DNA from: Acinetobacter sp. Ac_5812
GTDB lineage: Bacteria > Pseudomonadota > Gammaproteobacteria > Pseudomonadales > Moraxellaceae
Reading direction: 5' to 3'
NCBI RefSeq assembly: GCF_013072695.1
Contig: NZ_LXUK01000026.1
Coordinates: 19,664-83,663, forward strand
Length of the DNA: 64,000 bases
Position 1 is the first letter of the stretch. Each line of letters opens with the position of its first letter. The translations under genes were made by a program, and so were the position numbers. Below are positions 26,352-35,566 of the stretch, one piece after another. Under the pieces are notes generated by a model. It was given only the letters and a program-made list of their open reading frames with translations. It did not search any database and was not told the origin of the DNA.

Positions 26352-26870
26352 ATGGAAACGATTTTAAATTCCTTTTTGTTAAAGTCCATAATTTATTCAT
26401 TATTGTTTTATATAGTGTATAAGTTTGTTTTTGCTTTATGTGGCGTATTTCGCAAACCTAAAACTAAAGCCAAAAAGAATTCAAAAAAAGGCTATCGTAA
26501 GCCTCAAAAGAATCAGGAGCTTGTATCTAAAAAAGTCCTTACAAAAGACGAGATTATAATGCTTGATGCACTAGAACAGGTCATTCCATCACGCAACATT
26601 TTGGTGCAAGTAAGCATGAGTGCTTTTATGACCACGCAAAACATAAGTACCCGAAATCAGTTTTCTAGGCTTTACGTGGACTATTTGATTGTTGATGAAG
26701 ACTACAATCCTATATTATCTATTGAGCTTGATGGGCATTATCATAAATATACCCAGGATAAAGATAAAAGGCGTGACGAGCTTTTGAAGAGTGCTGGCAT
26801 TCCTGTCATTAGGTTTAAGGAAATTCCCGACATAAAAGTTATAAGAAAAACCATTTCAAGGTATATTTAG
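26352..26870 (+). CDS. DUF2726 protein with N-terminal membrane anchor
   Basis: ATG at 26352 gives 172 residues. A hydrophobic N-terminal helix (LLKSIIYSLLFYIVYKFVFA) and a Lys-rich linker precede a DUF2726 domain with VQVSMSAFMTT, VDYLIVDEDYNPILSIELDG and ELLKSAGIPVIRFK. DUF2726 belongs to the PD-(D/E)xK-like superfamily and is frequent next to topoisomerase-like zinc-ribbon domains; the Asp and the ELDG acidic residue are the candidate metal ligands. A nuclease role is possible but not shown. It is a single gene upstream of the H-NS-like gene. Confidence 0.85.
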   Translation: METILNSFLLKSIIYSLLFYIVYKFVFALCGVFRKPKTKAKKNSKKGYRKPQKNQELVSKKVLTKDEIIMLDALEQVIPSRNILVQVSMSAFMTTQNISTRNQFSRLYVDYLIVDEDYNPILSIELDGHYHKYTQDKDKRRDELLKSAGIPVIRFKEIPDIKVIRKTISRYI

Positions 26871-26981
26871 GTATAAATACGATTAACTCTAATTGATTTT
26901 AATAATGTAAATGTGTAAAAATGGTTTTGTCGTAAGAGATATTTTGAATTAATTTTCAAATATATTTCTAAAGGTTTAATC

Positions 26982-27443
26982 ATGAACAACTTAACTCGCA
27001 ATACTGGAACTAATGACATGTTAAATGTATCAAAACCAGAAAATGTTGCTCAAATGTCACCTGTTGAACTTCAGAATTATATTGAAGAACTTCAACAACA
27101 ACTAGTCGTTAAAGAAAATAAAGCTTTTCACGATGCTGTTAGTGCCATTAATGCAATCATTTCAGAAAAAATTACTGCCGATGGTGTTGTGGACATCCAT
27201 ACACTTAGTGAATATCTAAAAAACAACCACATTGATACCACAAAAGTTGAGCCTGTAAGACGTCAAAAACGTAAGCTTACGCATGAATGGGTTCACCGTG
27301 AAAACAACAGCTTACGTTGGGCTGGTCGCGGTCAAGTAATTAAATGGTTACGTGAAGAAATGATTGAAAAGGGTTTAGATCCTTCAGATAAAGAAGCTGT
27401 ACGTAGTTATTGCGAACAAAATCTAGACCTTAAAGAGATTTAA
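26982..27443 (+). CDS. H-NS-family nucleoid protein
   Basis: The 153-residue protein has an N-terminal coiled-coil dimerisation region (PVELQNYIEELQQQLVVKEN) and a C-terminal H-NS-type DNA-binding unit, RWAGRGQVIKWLRE, corresponding to the WxGRGR...PxW loop and strand of H-NS. Plasmid-borne H-NS relatives silence AT-rich incoming DNA and reduce the cost of carrying the plasmid. Its many AT-rich promoters nearby are plausible targets (inference). ATG at 26982 follows AAAGG at a suitable distance. A strong terminator follows the gene. Confidence 0.85.
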   Translation: MNNLTRNTGTNDMLNVSKPENVAQMSPVELQNYIEELQQQLVVKENKAFHDAVSAINAIISEKITADGVVDIHTLSEYLKNNHIDTTKVEPVRRQKRKLTHEWVHRENNSLRWAGRGQVIKWLREEMIEKGLDPSDKEAVRSYCEQNLDLKEI

Positions 27444-27458
27444 TCTTTAAAACTAGTG

Positions 27459-27486
27459 AAACCACCGTAAAAGGTGGTTTTTTTTT
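27459..27486 (+). terminator. Rho-independent terminator after the H-NS-like gene
   Basis: AAACCACC and GGTGGTTT form the stem, with a GTAAAA loop and a long T-run, 15 bp past the stop. Confidence 0.88.
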
Positions 27487-27559
27487 GCCATTATATAGTG
27501 TCGTTAAGCGATACCCTATTCTATTAGCTTTCAGCCGATAACAAGAAAATTTGCAATTG

Positions 27560-27632
27560 GTATATACTTAAACCGTTTTTATAAAGGTCACGTTATACAA
27601 CGGACTAGTTTTAGTTAAATTTTGGTATATAC
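27560..27632 (+). promoter_or_regulatory. Two copies of GGTATATAC upstream of a lipoprotein gene
   Basis: GGTATATACTTAAAC at 27559 and TTTGGTATATACATTATA at 27622 lie in the 240-bp leader of the lipoprotein gene at 27686. They match the motif upstream of other genes here and include TATAC(T/A), like a -10 box. Confidence 0.45.
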
Positions 27633-27685
27633 ATTATAAGTATATGTGACTATACCTTTGCTTATGTTTCGCTGGAGGCGATTAA

Positions 27686-28015
27686 ATGTCATTCAAAACT
27701 CTATTATTAACTGGCTTATTATCTGTAGGTTTGGTTTTAGTTGGTTGTAGTAAAAAAGAAGAATCAACATCTCAATCAAAACCTATTCAACCAGATGAAC
27801 AAATTGACAAAGTAGATCCATCTGCAGACCTACAAGCAGCGCGTGAAGCTTATGTCGATAATGAAAAACCTTCAAAAGTTGAGGGCCACGATTTTGATGC
27901 ACATCAAAAAACTGCAGAACAAAATCCACCAAAAGAGGACGAGCAAAATGATATGTCTTCTATGCTGAACGCTGCAGCTGCAGATGCTCAAAAACAAGCA
28001 GATCAAAACAAATAA
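27686..28015 (+). CDS. Small predicted lipoprotein
   Basis: The 109-residue precursor has a signal peptide with lipobox LVLVGC (Cys21) and a hydrophilic, Gln/Asp/Lys-rich mature part without hydrophobic segments. It resembles small entry-exclusion-like or envelope lipoproteins of mobile elements only in size and type, and no family is recognised. ATG at 27686 follows GGAGGCG. It is a single gene between two rho-independent terminators. Confidence 0.78.
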   Translation: MSFKTLLLTGLLSVGLVLVGCSKKEESTSQSKPIQPDEQIDKVDPSADLQAAREAYVDNEKPSKVEGHDFDAHQKTAEQNPPKEDEQNDMSSMLNAAAADAQKQADQNK

Positions 28016-28041
28016 CAGCACATAAGCTTGGTACATCTTTA

Positions 28042-28066
28042 AAGGGGATTCGTTATCCCCTTTTTT
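28042..28066 (+). terminator. Rho-independent terminator after the lipoprotein gene
   Basis: AAGGGGA and TCCCCTT pair around a TTCGTTA loop, followed by a T-run, about 27 bp past the stop. Confidence 0.85.
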
Positions 28067-28216
28067 AATGCGCCTTTAAAATACTTTTTAAATTCCCTTA
28101 TTAAAACTTAACTAAAACAGTGATTCATTTTAACTAAAAAAACTTTATACCCCACGACTTAGTTATAATTAACCAGTTAAAACGTAATTAGATAAATGCG
28201 TTAAGGAGTATTAAAA

Positions 28217-30025
28217 ATGGCATATGAATATAACTCGCAAGATAAGCGGTTTGAATTCCCTAATCCCTACCGAATAGAAAACATTTTTAAAGTGATCGGT
28301 GCCATCGTTTTTATGCTGGCTGGCCTAAGCTTAATTTTCAGTGCAAAAGGTCTATTCAGTAACGGTGTATTTGTTGCACTACCACCGCTTATAGTTGGTC
28401 TAGCAATGTTCAGTTATGGCGCTCTACTGCTGACCACAGGCTTATCAAACCTAAAGTTCTACTTTGGTCGTGATCAACCAGCCGGACTTGCACAGGAGTT
28501 ATCCATTCAAGAAACTGGTGCTTATCCTGGTGCAACCGATATTAAAGAGATCCTACGCCAAAGCGCTTTGATTTATGAAGAACCAAAAGGCTCAGTGAAC
28601 GGGATTCTATATTCACTGTTCCCTAATCTTATTTTTTCGCCATTATTCATCCGTAACGCTGCAGAAGCTCAATTTCAAAATGCGATTGTTTTTCTGATTA
28701 CCTTAGTGAGTGCTCTAATCGCGTATGTGGGTGCATCACCCAATACAGGTGCTTGGCTTGGGATTGTTTACAACGCCATTATTTTGATTGTTTTATTGCG
28801 TCCTATGGCTAATCCGAACTCAGGTGCACAAGAAATTGGTTTATCTAAAGTCATTGGTTTGGTTTTAGTCGCCATTCTTGGACCTGTATTGGTTCCTATC
28901 CTTACCCAACATGCAGTTGCACCTATTTGGTTGCCAAGCATGGATAAAGCAATTTTTACGTTAATTGCAGCGCTGATTGCGATTGCGATATTCTTCTTGG
29001 CCGTGATTGCTCAAATGGTAAAACAGCCACCACAAGCCAGTGCTGGAGTCGTTCAGGATAGTTTGAGTATGAATTGCCAACCAATGCAATTGTTTGATGA
29101 ACTTGAACGCCATCTACAAAAGAATTGGGAAAGTGCTATTCCTAACAGAATCTATTCACGCCAGTTGCCAGTTATCAACTCTCGCAGTAAAAACGGTGCT
29201 TTTGAGGGTGAGATCTTAGAAGAAACTCAACCAGTGCCAATCAATACCCTTCGTGATATGACATTGAGCTCATGCTTCAAAGAAGAAAAGTATCGCTGGT
29301 TAGCCATCCTCAATAGTTTTGGATTGTTAAGTTTTATTGCTTCAGTCGTATTAATGACTATTTTTGCCAAAGGTCTATATAACGGAAGCTATCTGGATTT
29401 TAGCGACTTCACTTATGGTTTCTTTGGTGTATCGATGTGGATCTTAGGGAAGTTTTGTTTTGAGCACGGTAATTACCTATGGAGCCGTTTTGACTTTGTA
29501 TCAAAACTAATATGGGTTGAGGCTAAAGGTAGCTATCAATTGTCTCAAATGAACTTTGGCCGTTACCTTGACGACAGCGTGAAATCACAAAAAGAAGTCA
29601 TCAATGTTGAAACCATGACGTTACGTGTCTGGTACGCTGAAATTAGCACAACGACCTTCGGTAAATATCAAAACCGTGCGATCTTGAGCATGACTGCTTG
29701 TACTGATGATGCTGTTGTACTGAAAGAGCATTTAGCCGACTTTGCCAAAAGCCAAAGCATTGTGGTTGCCCCAACGTCTGAAGTAGATATTAACCGCATG
29801 TCATCTATGAACCAGATGAATAGCGCAATCAATAAAAGCTCACCAAGAACACATGGTACACATCTTGGATTGATGAATAACCCTGAAACACACAGTCAGG
29901 ATCTATCAGATCAAGTACCCGTGATCATCAAACCGAAAAAGAATATGTTTTGTGTGAAATGTGGTGAACCACTTCAGGACAATATGCTGTTTTGCCCTCA
30001 GTGTGGTACCAAAATAGAAAGTTAA
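28217..30025 (+). CDS. Large membrane protein with C-terminal zinc ribbon
   Basis: The 602-residue protein has two N-terminal helices (residues ~27-75), a cluster of five or six helices at about 140-275 (GWLPIL-type Ile/Val/Leu-rich, e.g. IGLVLVAILGPVLVPIL), and two more at about 370-425. A cytoplasmic tail follows and ends in a zinc ribbon, MFCVKCGEPL and FCPQCGTKIE, separated by 14 residues. The function is unknown. Large multi-spanning proteins with a zinc-ribbon tail are seen on big Acinetobacter plasmids, but I know no assigned role. ATG follows AAGGAG. The gene is convergent with the 77-residue gene. Confidence 0.8.
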   Translation: MAYEYNSQDKRFEFPNPYRIENIFKVIGAIVFMLAGLSLIFSAKGLFSNGVFVALPPLIVGLAMFSYGALLLTTGLSNLKFYFGRDQPAGLAQELSIQETGAYPGATDIKEILRQSALIYEEPKGSVNGILYSLFPNLIFSPLFIRNAAEAQFQNAIVFLITLVSALIAYVGASPNTGAWLGIVYNAIILIVLLRPMANPNSGAQEIGLSKVIGLVLVAILGPVLVPILTQHAVAPIWLPSMDKAIFTLIAALIAIAIFFLAVIAQMVKQPPQASAGVVQDSLSMNCQPMQLFDELERHLQKNWESAIPNRIYSRQLPVINSRSKNGAFEGEILEETQPVPINTLRDMTLSSCFKEEKYRWLAILNSFGLLSFIASVVLMTIFAKGLYNGSYLDFSDFTYGFFGVSMWILGKFCFEHGNYLWSRFDFVSKLIWVEAKGSYQLSQMNFGRYLDDSVKSQKEVINVETMTLRVWYAEISTTTFGKYQNRAILSMTACTDDAVVLKEHLADFAKSQSIVVAPTSEVDINRMSSMNQMNSAINKSSPRTHGTHLGLMNNPETHSQDLSDQVPVIIKPKKNMFCVKCGEPLQDNMLFCPQCGTKIES

Positions 30026-30105
30026 TCGTTAAAGAAAATAAAGGAATGGATTACGAATGTGGTCCATTTTTTTTTGACATCAAAAAAATAATTAGAGCTC
30101 TAATA

Positions 30106-30339
30106 TTAAGAGTTTAATTGAGCGTTGACATATTCTTCGACAGAAAATCCCTTTACGCCAGTTTCTATAAGTGCATGCACAAAGTCTGAGAACGTCACTG
30201 GAATGTACCCTACTTTGAATAGTGCCTCATTCAACTCTTTGTACTTCAGAAAAACTTCTTCTTTATGTTTTTTCTTCAGCTTAAACGTGGACGGCAAATC
30301 TGCCACTTGCAGATCTTGAATTTTGGTTGGGTTGTTCAT
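30106..30339 (-). CDS. Small unknown protein, possibly DNA-binding
   Basis: The 77-residue protein is charged (KLKKKHKEEVFLKYKELNEA) with a C-terminal helical part (VTFSDFVHALIETGVKGFSV). It has no clear motif, although size and pattern would suit a ribbon-helix-helix-like or partition accessory protein. ATG at 30339 was used. The terminator at 30396 separates it from the topA transcript. Confidence 0.6.
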   Translation of the reverse strand: MNNPTKIQDLQVADLPSTFKLKKKHKEEVFLKYKELNEALFKVGYIPVTFSDFVHALIETGVKGFSVEEYVNAQLNS

Positions 30340-30395
30340 AGCGTACCCGGTTGCTTAAAAGTTGCGAAATTAAACTATTGTAATGTGAAAATTAA

Positions 30396-30421
30396 AAAAT
30401 GCAGAATAAATCTGCATTTTA
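30396..30421 (-). terminator. Rho-independent terminator of the topA transcript
   Basis: AAAATGCAGA and TCTGCATTTT form a nearly perfect stem with an ATAA loop. On the minus strand it ends with a T-rich run, 110 bp after the stop of the gene 30535-31542. Confidence 0.75.
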
Positions 30422-30534
30422 TTGTTTCATTTTTTTAAGATCTATTTGATAAACAGATGCTTAAATTAGTATTCTCAACCAAAAGCCAATTAATAGCGGA
30501 TTAACCAAAATCAATCCGTTTCTTATTAGTATGT

Positions 30535-31542
30535 TTAATGTGTTGCTACTGGCGTACCAAATGCATCAGGATGTTGTGGTTGTTCACCACCACTTTGTTG
30601 AGCTTGACCAGGTTGACCAGGTTGACCAGCTGGAGCAGTTGTCTTACGTGCAGCTAAGTCCTTCATGATGTCTTGACAAGACATGCCCCCTGTTTCGTAT
30701 AAGTTGTACGCAACAGGATCTTTTTTAGGATCTGGCGGTACACACTCCAATTCAGGTTCACTAGCAGTTGCAGAATCGGCATTCATTTTGTCCAGTTCGG
30801 TAGTAATCAATGTCAGATCGATGTCACTTGGCGTAATTGGACGACTGCTGATCTGCAAGCGATAAGTCATAGACGGCGTTAGTAGCGCATATAGTTCGCG
30901 GATCTGATTGGCCATAAGCGCAGGATTTTTCATTACGATTTTTTGGCATAAGAAAAGGTGCACGTTGTTCGGGCTACAAACACTTCCTTTACGCTGACTT
31001 GATTGTGGGTTTTGGGCATCCACTTTCAAGGGGTAGACTTCAATGTAAACTTCATACGGCGTATCTGGCTGAAATTGGAAGTTCTGCAAACTAGCAACGA
31101 CAGTTGAATACGGTTCTGACGTATCTTGTGCATGACAGAATACTTGTGGTGCGTTACAGTCAAAGTTACGACTAATACGGTCGATAATTTCATTGCGCTG
31201 AGCAGCCAATTTCATACTTTCTTCTTTTACTCGTCTTGCAACTTCACTCTGCAGTCGAGCTTCAAGTTCAACATCGCTTTGTTGTGGACGTTCAACTTCG
31301 ATGTTTTGATTGCCAAAAATAACCACAGCAAATAACAAAAAGAAAAGAACACCACCGCCAATCAAGATTAGCTTTTTATGATTAGCAACAAAGTTTTCAT
31401 CAATGTTTACTTTTTTGCCCTTCTTTGCTGTCTTGGCTGGCTGTTCAGGCTCACTTACATGTTCATCATCGGGTTGGATTTTGATCGCTTCTTCAGCTTC
31501 CTTCCCGATGTTGTCCATATCATCTGGTTCGTGATTACTCAT
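30535..31542 (-). CDS. Unknown single-pass membrane protein downstream of topA
   Basis: The 335-residue protein has an acidic/basic N-terminal cytoplasmic part, one hydrophobic helix (LILIGGGVLFFLLFAVVIFG, residues ~55-75), a charged helix (LQSEVARRVKEESMKLAAQR) and a periplasmic part with six Cys residues. It ends in a Pro/Gln/Gly-rich tail (PGQPGQPGQAQQSGGEQPQH). The bitopic layout and Cys content are those of envelope-spanning structural proteins such as VirB10-like or TraB-like members, but I see no family motif. It follows topA by 16 bp and is probably cotranscribed with it. Confidence 0.72.
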   Translation of the reverse strand: MSNHEPDDMDNIGKEAEEAIKIQPDDEHVSEPEQPAKTAKKGKKVNIDENFVANHKKLILIGGGVLFFLLFAVVIFGNQNIEVERPQQSDVELEARLQSEVARRVKEESMKLAAQRNEIIDRISRNFDCNAPQVFCHAQDTSEPYSTVVASLQNFQFQPDTPYEVYIEVYPLKVDAQNPQSSQRKGSVCSPNNVHLFLCQKIVMKNPALMANQIRELYALLTPSMTYRLQISSRPITPSDIDLTLITTELDKMNADSATASEPELECVPPDPKKDPVAYNLYETGGMSCQDIMKDLAARKTTAPAGQPGQPGQAQQSGGEQPQHPDAFGTPVATH

Positions 31543-31558
31543 TTATTCACCTATTCAA

Positions 31559-34222
31559 TTATTTACTTGATTTAGCTTTTGTAGAGGTCGATTTAGACTT
31601 GGCTTTCTTTTTGCCACGTTGAACTGGCTCACCGTTGTTGTCGTATCCACTTGCACCACAGCTAAAGCAATCCCATTTATACTTACGTTCACCACGTAAA
31701 TTAAATGCAGACTGAATCATGGTCTGGCCACACTCAAAACACTTGGCTTCGTTGCCAGTGCGAGATTTTGTAAGTTGGGTATCTGGTGATCCATCTGGCA
31801 ATATGTCGAAATAACGTTTACATGATGCAGCTTCACAACTGTATCGCTCTTCGTAAACACCAGGTTCTTTGCGGTACTTGGTATGTACAAGAGGCTTTTT
31901 ACAGATACATGGATACTCTGTTTTGGTCACTTGGAATCTTGGCTCGTAGTTAGGACTACCATCAGGGAACACCTCTAATGGACCCGACTTACATTTTTTG
32001 CCTTTCAGGTTTGGATTGGATTTTTCACAAGAAAAGAAGTGATACGGCTTACCTGAAGAAGTTGAAATACCTTTTAACTCACGCAACCAACCGCCACACC
32101 CTTCAAGCTGACATTTGTATGTATGGTTACGGCGATATTCGTCAAAATCAGGAACCAAGTTACCGCTTTCGTCATTTGTAGAACGGTATGTTTCTTTACA
32201 GGTGCCATCTACGAACGCACGTTGAGAGCACTCAAAAAATACAGATTTATCAGTTGTAACCTGAGTCAGTGATTTGCCACATAAACATAAATGAGCAGTT
32301 GGCTCACGTACAGTTGGCTTACCCGGTTCATCTTTACCATCAACATTTCTGTTTGGCGCTGAACTTTTGCATGAATTACATGACCAGTAGACCGATGTTG
32401 TTTTGTCGCGATTGGTACCGATTTTCGGCAACATGCGTCCGTCATCACAGTTTTTACATTTGTAGACAGGGAATGAATCAAGCCAATGTTTTGAGAACTG
32501 TCCTAATTCACTTTCAATCCCTAAATGGAACTTTTGGAGTTCTTGTTTGTAATCGGCATCACCAGTAGCGATTAGATCCAGTGTTTCTTCAATTTCTTTG
32601 GTGTAAAGCGGATCTGCAAAACTAAACTTACCTCTAATGTTTTGAATCAACTTCAATCCATGCGGTGTAACTTCAATTTTCTTTTTAACAAGCTTGATAT
32701 AGCCGTGCTTGATTAACCGTTCAAAGATTGATTGGTAAGTACTAGGACGACCAATTCCTTTTTTCTCAAGTAATTTGACCAATGATGGTACGGTGTAGCG
32801 TGAACGTGGTTTGGTTTTGGTCGCGATAACTTTACCAGCAATAACATTGTGGTTTTGACCGACTTCAATATCTATAGGTAGCGTATGTTCAGGTTCTTTT
32901 TCTGAATCTTCTTCACCGTCCACGTATTCAAGTGCATTTTCATCAATACTGTAGGTCTTTAATAAGCCCAACCAGCCATCTTCTTTTAAGATACGGCTAG
33001 AAGCTTTGAATTCAGCATCTTTAGTAATGCTTTCACCATCTACATTGAGAGTGACATCTTTATAGACACCTATAACGGATTTAACTTCGTATTCAGCTGG
33101 AGCCATTTGCGATGCAACAGTACGCAACCAGATTAGACGGTATAGATCCTTTTGAACTTGGTCCTTACCAGCTTCAAAGGTAAAGAAGTCACTAGGACGA
33201 ATACATTCATGTGCTTCTTGAGCACCATCGCGAGATTTGGTTTTATTGCCGATAATCGCAATGCCCTCTCTCTCACCAAAAGCTTCTAGAGCTTGCATCC
33301 CCTCAGGCGAAATTACAGCAGCATCAGTACGATGGTAAGTGATATAACCACCTTCATATAACTTTTGCGCTGCTTCCATAGTTTGTTTTAGATCCAAACC
33401 AAGACGCGCTGCAGCTGCAGCTTGCAGATCAACAGTAATAAACGGCGCTGGAGCACTACGGAAAGATGGCTTAGTTTCAACACTGGTAATGGTTAAGTCT
33501 TTTTTATCAATTTCGCTTTGTAGACGGGTAATTGAAGCTTTATCTAACCACTGGTTATTGTGCACATCCTTCATTTCAGGATTAAGCCACTTAGAAAAAT
33601 CCCATTTCGCAGCCCAACCTTGTTTTAGAGTTACTTCAAGGTTGTAATGTTCATGTGATTTGAAGTTTTTCAGTAGATCTTCTAAATCACCAAGCACAAC
33701 GAGTACGGCAGATTGAACACGGCCAACAGGAAATTTGCCTTTTAAAATATTTGAAATTGGCTCATACAAGTAAAAACCGATCATACGGTCAAGGAAACGG
33801 CGTGTTTCTTGAGATGCCACCATACCTTGATCCAGCTCTTCACCATTTTGAAGTGCATTAGCGATCGTAGTTTTATCAATAGCGTTATATTTGACGCGAA
33901 TATACTGATCGTCAGATAAGTTCAGGATACGTTTTAAGTGATATGCAATGGCTTCACCTTCACGGTCCAAGTCAGTTGCGAGGAAAACCGTATCTGCATT
34001 TTTAGCAGCCTGTCTTAATTCTTGAACAACGCGTGTTTTATTTTGAGATATTTCGTATTTAGGAACAAAGGCTGGATATGAGAAACCGATCTCATGATTA
34101 GGTAAATCACATACATGGCCAACTGAAGCGCGTACAACGAATTCGTGCGGATACAGGTCATCCAAGATATGTTGAATTTTTTCGACCTTTCCGGGTGACT
34201 CTACTATGAACAAACTACTCAT
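31559..34222 (-). CDS. topA: Type IA DNA topoisomerase with C-terminal zinc fingers
   Basis: The 887-residue protein has an N-terminal TOPRIM domain (FIVESPGKVEKIQHIL, with FLATDLDREGEAIAY as the acidic motif), the catalytic Tyr in GGYITYHRTDAAVIS near residue 295, and the core ending around residue 590. The last ~270 residues hold several Cys4 zinc fingers (YKCKNCDDG, CLCGKSLTQ, CKCEFCGQT-like). It relaxes negatively supercoiled DNA by single-strand passage. Plasmid-borne type IA enzymes usually aid replication or conjugative transfer. It is longer than the usual plasmid TraE-like enzyme, close to chromosomal TopA in size. A GTATATAC motif lies 67 bp upstream, and the 30535-31542 gene follows in operon. 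Confidence 0.93.
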   Translation of the reverse strand: MSSLFIVESPGKVEKIQHILDDLYPHEFVVRASVGHVCDLPNHEIGFSYPAFVPKYEISQNKTRVVQELRQAAKNADTVFLATDLDREGEAIAYHLKRILNLSDDQYIRVKYNAIDKTTIANALQNGEELDQGMVASQETRRFLDRMIGFYLYEPISNILKGKFPVGRVQSAVLVVLGDLEDLLKNFKSHEHYNLEVTLKQGWAAKWDFSKWLNPEMKDVHNNQWLDKASITRLQSEIDKKDLTITSVETKPSFRSAPAPFITVDLQAAAAARLGLDLKQTMEAAQKLYEGGYITYHRTDAAVISPEGMQALEAFGEREGIAIIGNKTKSRDGAQEAHECIRPSDFFTFEAGKDQVQKDLYRLIWLRTVASQMAPAEYEVKSVIGVYKDVTLNVDGESITKDAEFKASSRILKEDGWLGLLKTYSIDENALEYVDGEEDSEKEPEHTLPIDIEVGQNHNVIAGKVIATKTKPRSRYTVPSLVKLLEKKGIGRPSTYQSIFERLIKHGYIKLVKKKIEVTPHGLKLIQNIRGKFSFADPLYTKEIEETLDLIATGDADYKQELQKFHLGIESELGQFSKHWLDSFPVYKCKNCDDGRMLPKIGTNRDKTTSVYWSCNSCKSSAPNRNVDGKDEPGKPTVREPTAHLCLCGKSLTQVTTDKSVFFECSQRAFVDGTCKETYRSTNDESGNLVPDFDEYRRNHTYKCQLEGCGGWLRELKGISTSSGKPYHFFSCEKSNPNLKGKKCKSGPLEVFPDGSPNYEPRFQVTKTEYPCICKKPLVHTKYRKEPGVYEERYSCEAASCKRYFDILPDGSPDTQLTKSRTGNEAKCFECGQTMIQSAFNLRGERKYKWDCFSCGASGYDNNGEPVQRGKKKAKSKSTSTKAKSSK

Positions 34223-34577
34223 TAAAATTCATCCAATTTTTAACTTTCTTTAGTAATAATTACTGAAGTTAATCTAGTAATGGTTTAAGTATATACAATT
34301 TTAAAATGTTTAAATAGGTTTAAGGGTTGATAAACAAACACTTTTAAGGGCTTATTTCTTAATCTTTAGTTGGATGAACATTTCAAGTGGTTAAATTACT
34401 TCCTGTTTTCAATAATCTACGCGAAAAAAGACAACAATATTTATCTAAAATTATGGGAAAAAATGGCTTAATTGCTTGAAAATGCACTGTTTAACCGTCA
34501 CAAATTAAAATTCCAAAAATATTATTTAACGAATTAATGTTGTACTATAAAGGTATCGTTTGTTTTAAGCTAAAACC
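34223..34577. promoter_or_regulatory. Divergent control region between topA and a lipoprotein gene
   Basis: This 355-bp AT-rich gap contains no gene. It holds GTATATAC at 34289-34296 (on the minus strand TTGTATATACTTAAACC) and repeated TTTAA(A/G)GG words near 34310-34350. It must carry the promoters for topA and the lipoprotein gene at 34578. Confidence 0.5.
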
Positions 34578-35099
34578 ATGATTAAAAAACTTATAGTTTT
34601 AAGCACCTCATTGTTAATCATCGGGTGTTCGTCTACGCCACAAGAGAAACGCTTAGATCAATACCTTGAAGATACGAAAACTGATGCAAAGGAACGTAGT
34701 ATTGACTGGTATTACAAACATGATTACGAGCGTAGTAATGTTTTAAATATTTGTTATTCCATTTATATAGATTCTGCTAAGAAAGCTGGTTATTACAGCG
34801 ATGATGTTAGTGATGGCCGAGAAAAGTATTTAGACGATAGCGTACAAAAAGAAATGTACGCCTCAAATGACGAATGCAATAAGGCATATAAGGCTCAGGA
34901 TATTCTAGATAACTTTGTTGCAAGCAATAGCCTTCCACAAGAGTCTTATGAAGACAAGTTAGATCCACAACAAGAACCAAATTCAACACCAGAAGTATCA
35001 CCTGAAGTACCAGAAGTGTCACCTGAAGCACCAGCAAATGAACCAGTCGCCACAAAACCACCAACACTGGAGGAATTAACCAATGCGAATCCGCAATAA
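34578..35099 (+). CDS. Predicted lipoprotein with Pro/Glu-rich tail
   Basis: The 173-residue precursor has a lipobox LLIIGC (Cys17), a charged Tyr-rich middle with two Cys residues and a C-terminal tail with short tandem repeats (TPEVSPEVPEVSPEAP) that is likely extended. The protein is probably anchored in the outer membrane and could span part of the periplasm. No family is recognised. A 46-residue membrane protein follows 10 bp later, and a terminator follows that. Confidence 0.75.
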   Translation: MIKKLIVLSTSLLIIGCSSTPQEKRLDQYLEDTKTDAKERSIDWYYKHDYERSNVLNICYSIYIDSAKKAGYYSDDVSDGREKYLDDSVQKEMYASNDECNKAYKAQDILDNFVASNSLPQESYEDKLDPQQEPNSTPEVSPEVPEVSPEAPANEPVATKPPTLEELTNANPQ

Positions 35100-35108
35100 T
35101 GCGCTCAT

Positions 35109-35249
35109 ATGCCCAGGCCAATTTTTGATTCGATCTGCATTCTTTTTGCCCTAGCCATTTTACCTATAATAATTATTGGTATTGGCATACAGCTCAAAGA
35201 GAATTACGAGCGTAAGAAGCTCACTCAAAGCTATATGGATCAGCACTAA
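35109..35249 (+). CDS. 46-residue single-pass membrane protein
   Basis: ATG at 35109 begins a short frame with one hydrophobic helix (FDSICILFALAILPIIIIGI) and a charged C-terminus (ENYERKKLTQSYMDQH). It follows the lipoprotein gene by 10 bp and precedes a terminator, so it is the last gene of that transcript. No recognisable family. Confidence 0.55.
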   Translation: MPRPIFDSICILFALAILPIIIIGIGIQLKENYERKKLTQSYMDQH

Positions 35250-35270
35250 AGAAATGCAATAGGCAATAAA

Positions 35271-35297
35271 AAAGCAGCGAAATCGCTGCTTTTTTTA
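35271..35297. terminator. Bidirectional rho-independent terminator
   Basis: AGCAGCGA and TCGCTGCT form a stem around AA with an A-run before and a T-run after. It serves the lipoprotein unit (plus strand) and the small convergent gene at 35301 (minus strand). Confidence 0.85.
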
Positions 35298-35300
35298 TTT

Positions 35301-35531
35301 CTAATGAAGTTTACGAATAGGTTGAGTATAGGGGGAATCTTCTACTCGATGCACATGCATTGAATTGGTAATGTTCATTAAAGGTGAATTACTAGCCACT
35401 GAATGAGTCGTTGATGCTTTATGTGTGCGGTAGTTATTCAAAAACTGATCTACTACTGGCACATTGTTAGGCAATATTCCGATTTCGCGGTTAGTAATTT
35501 TAATCGTTTCTATTTGGTCTACATGGCTCAT
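35301..35531 (-). CDS. Small unknown protein, 76 residues
   Basis: ATG at 35531 (MSHVDQIETIKITNREIGIL) was chosen over an upstream start that would give a hydrophobic leader. The protein has a Thr/Ser/His-rich middle (NYRTHKASTTHSVASNSPLM) and no known motif. It ends at a shared terminator. Low confidence that it is a true gene. Confidence 0.45.
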   Translation of the reverse strand: MSHVDQIETIKITNREIGILPNNVPVVDQFLNNYRTHKASTTHSVASNSPLMNITNSMHVHRVEDSPYTQPIRKLH

Positions 35532-35566
35532 AACTAAGTCCACTACAATGATTAAAACTATGAGCA

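Noticed and set aside
30535..31542. Type IV secretion VirB10-like gene
   Set aside because: Bitopic layout and Pro-rich tail are suggestive, but there is no conserved VirB10 motif and no other T4SS gene in the window.
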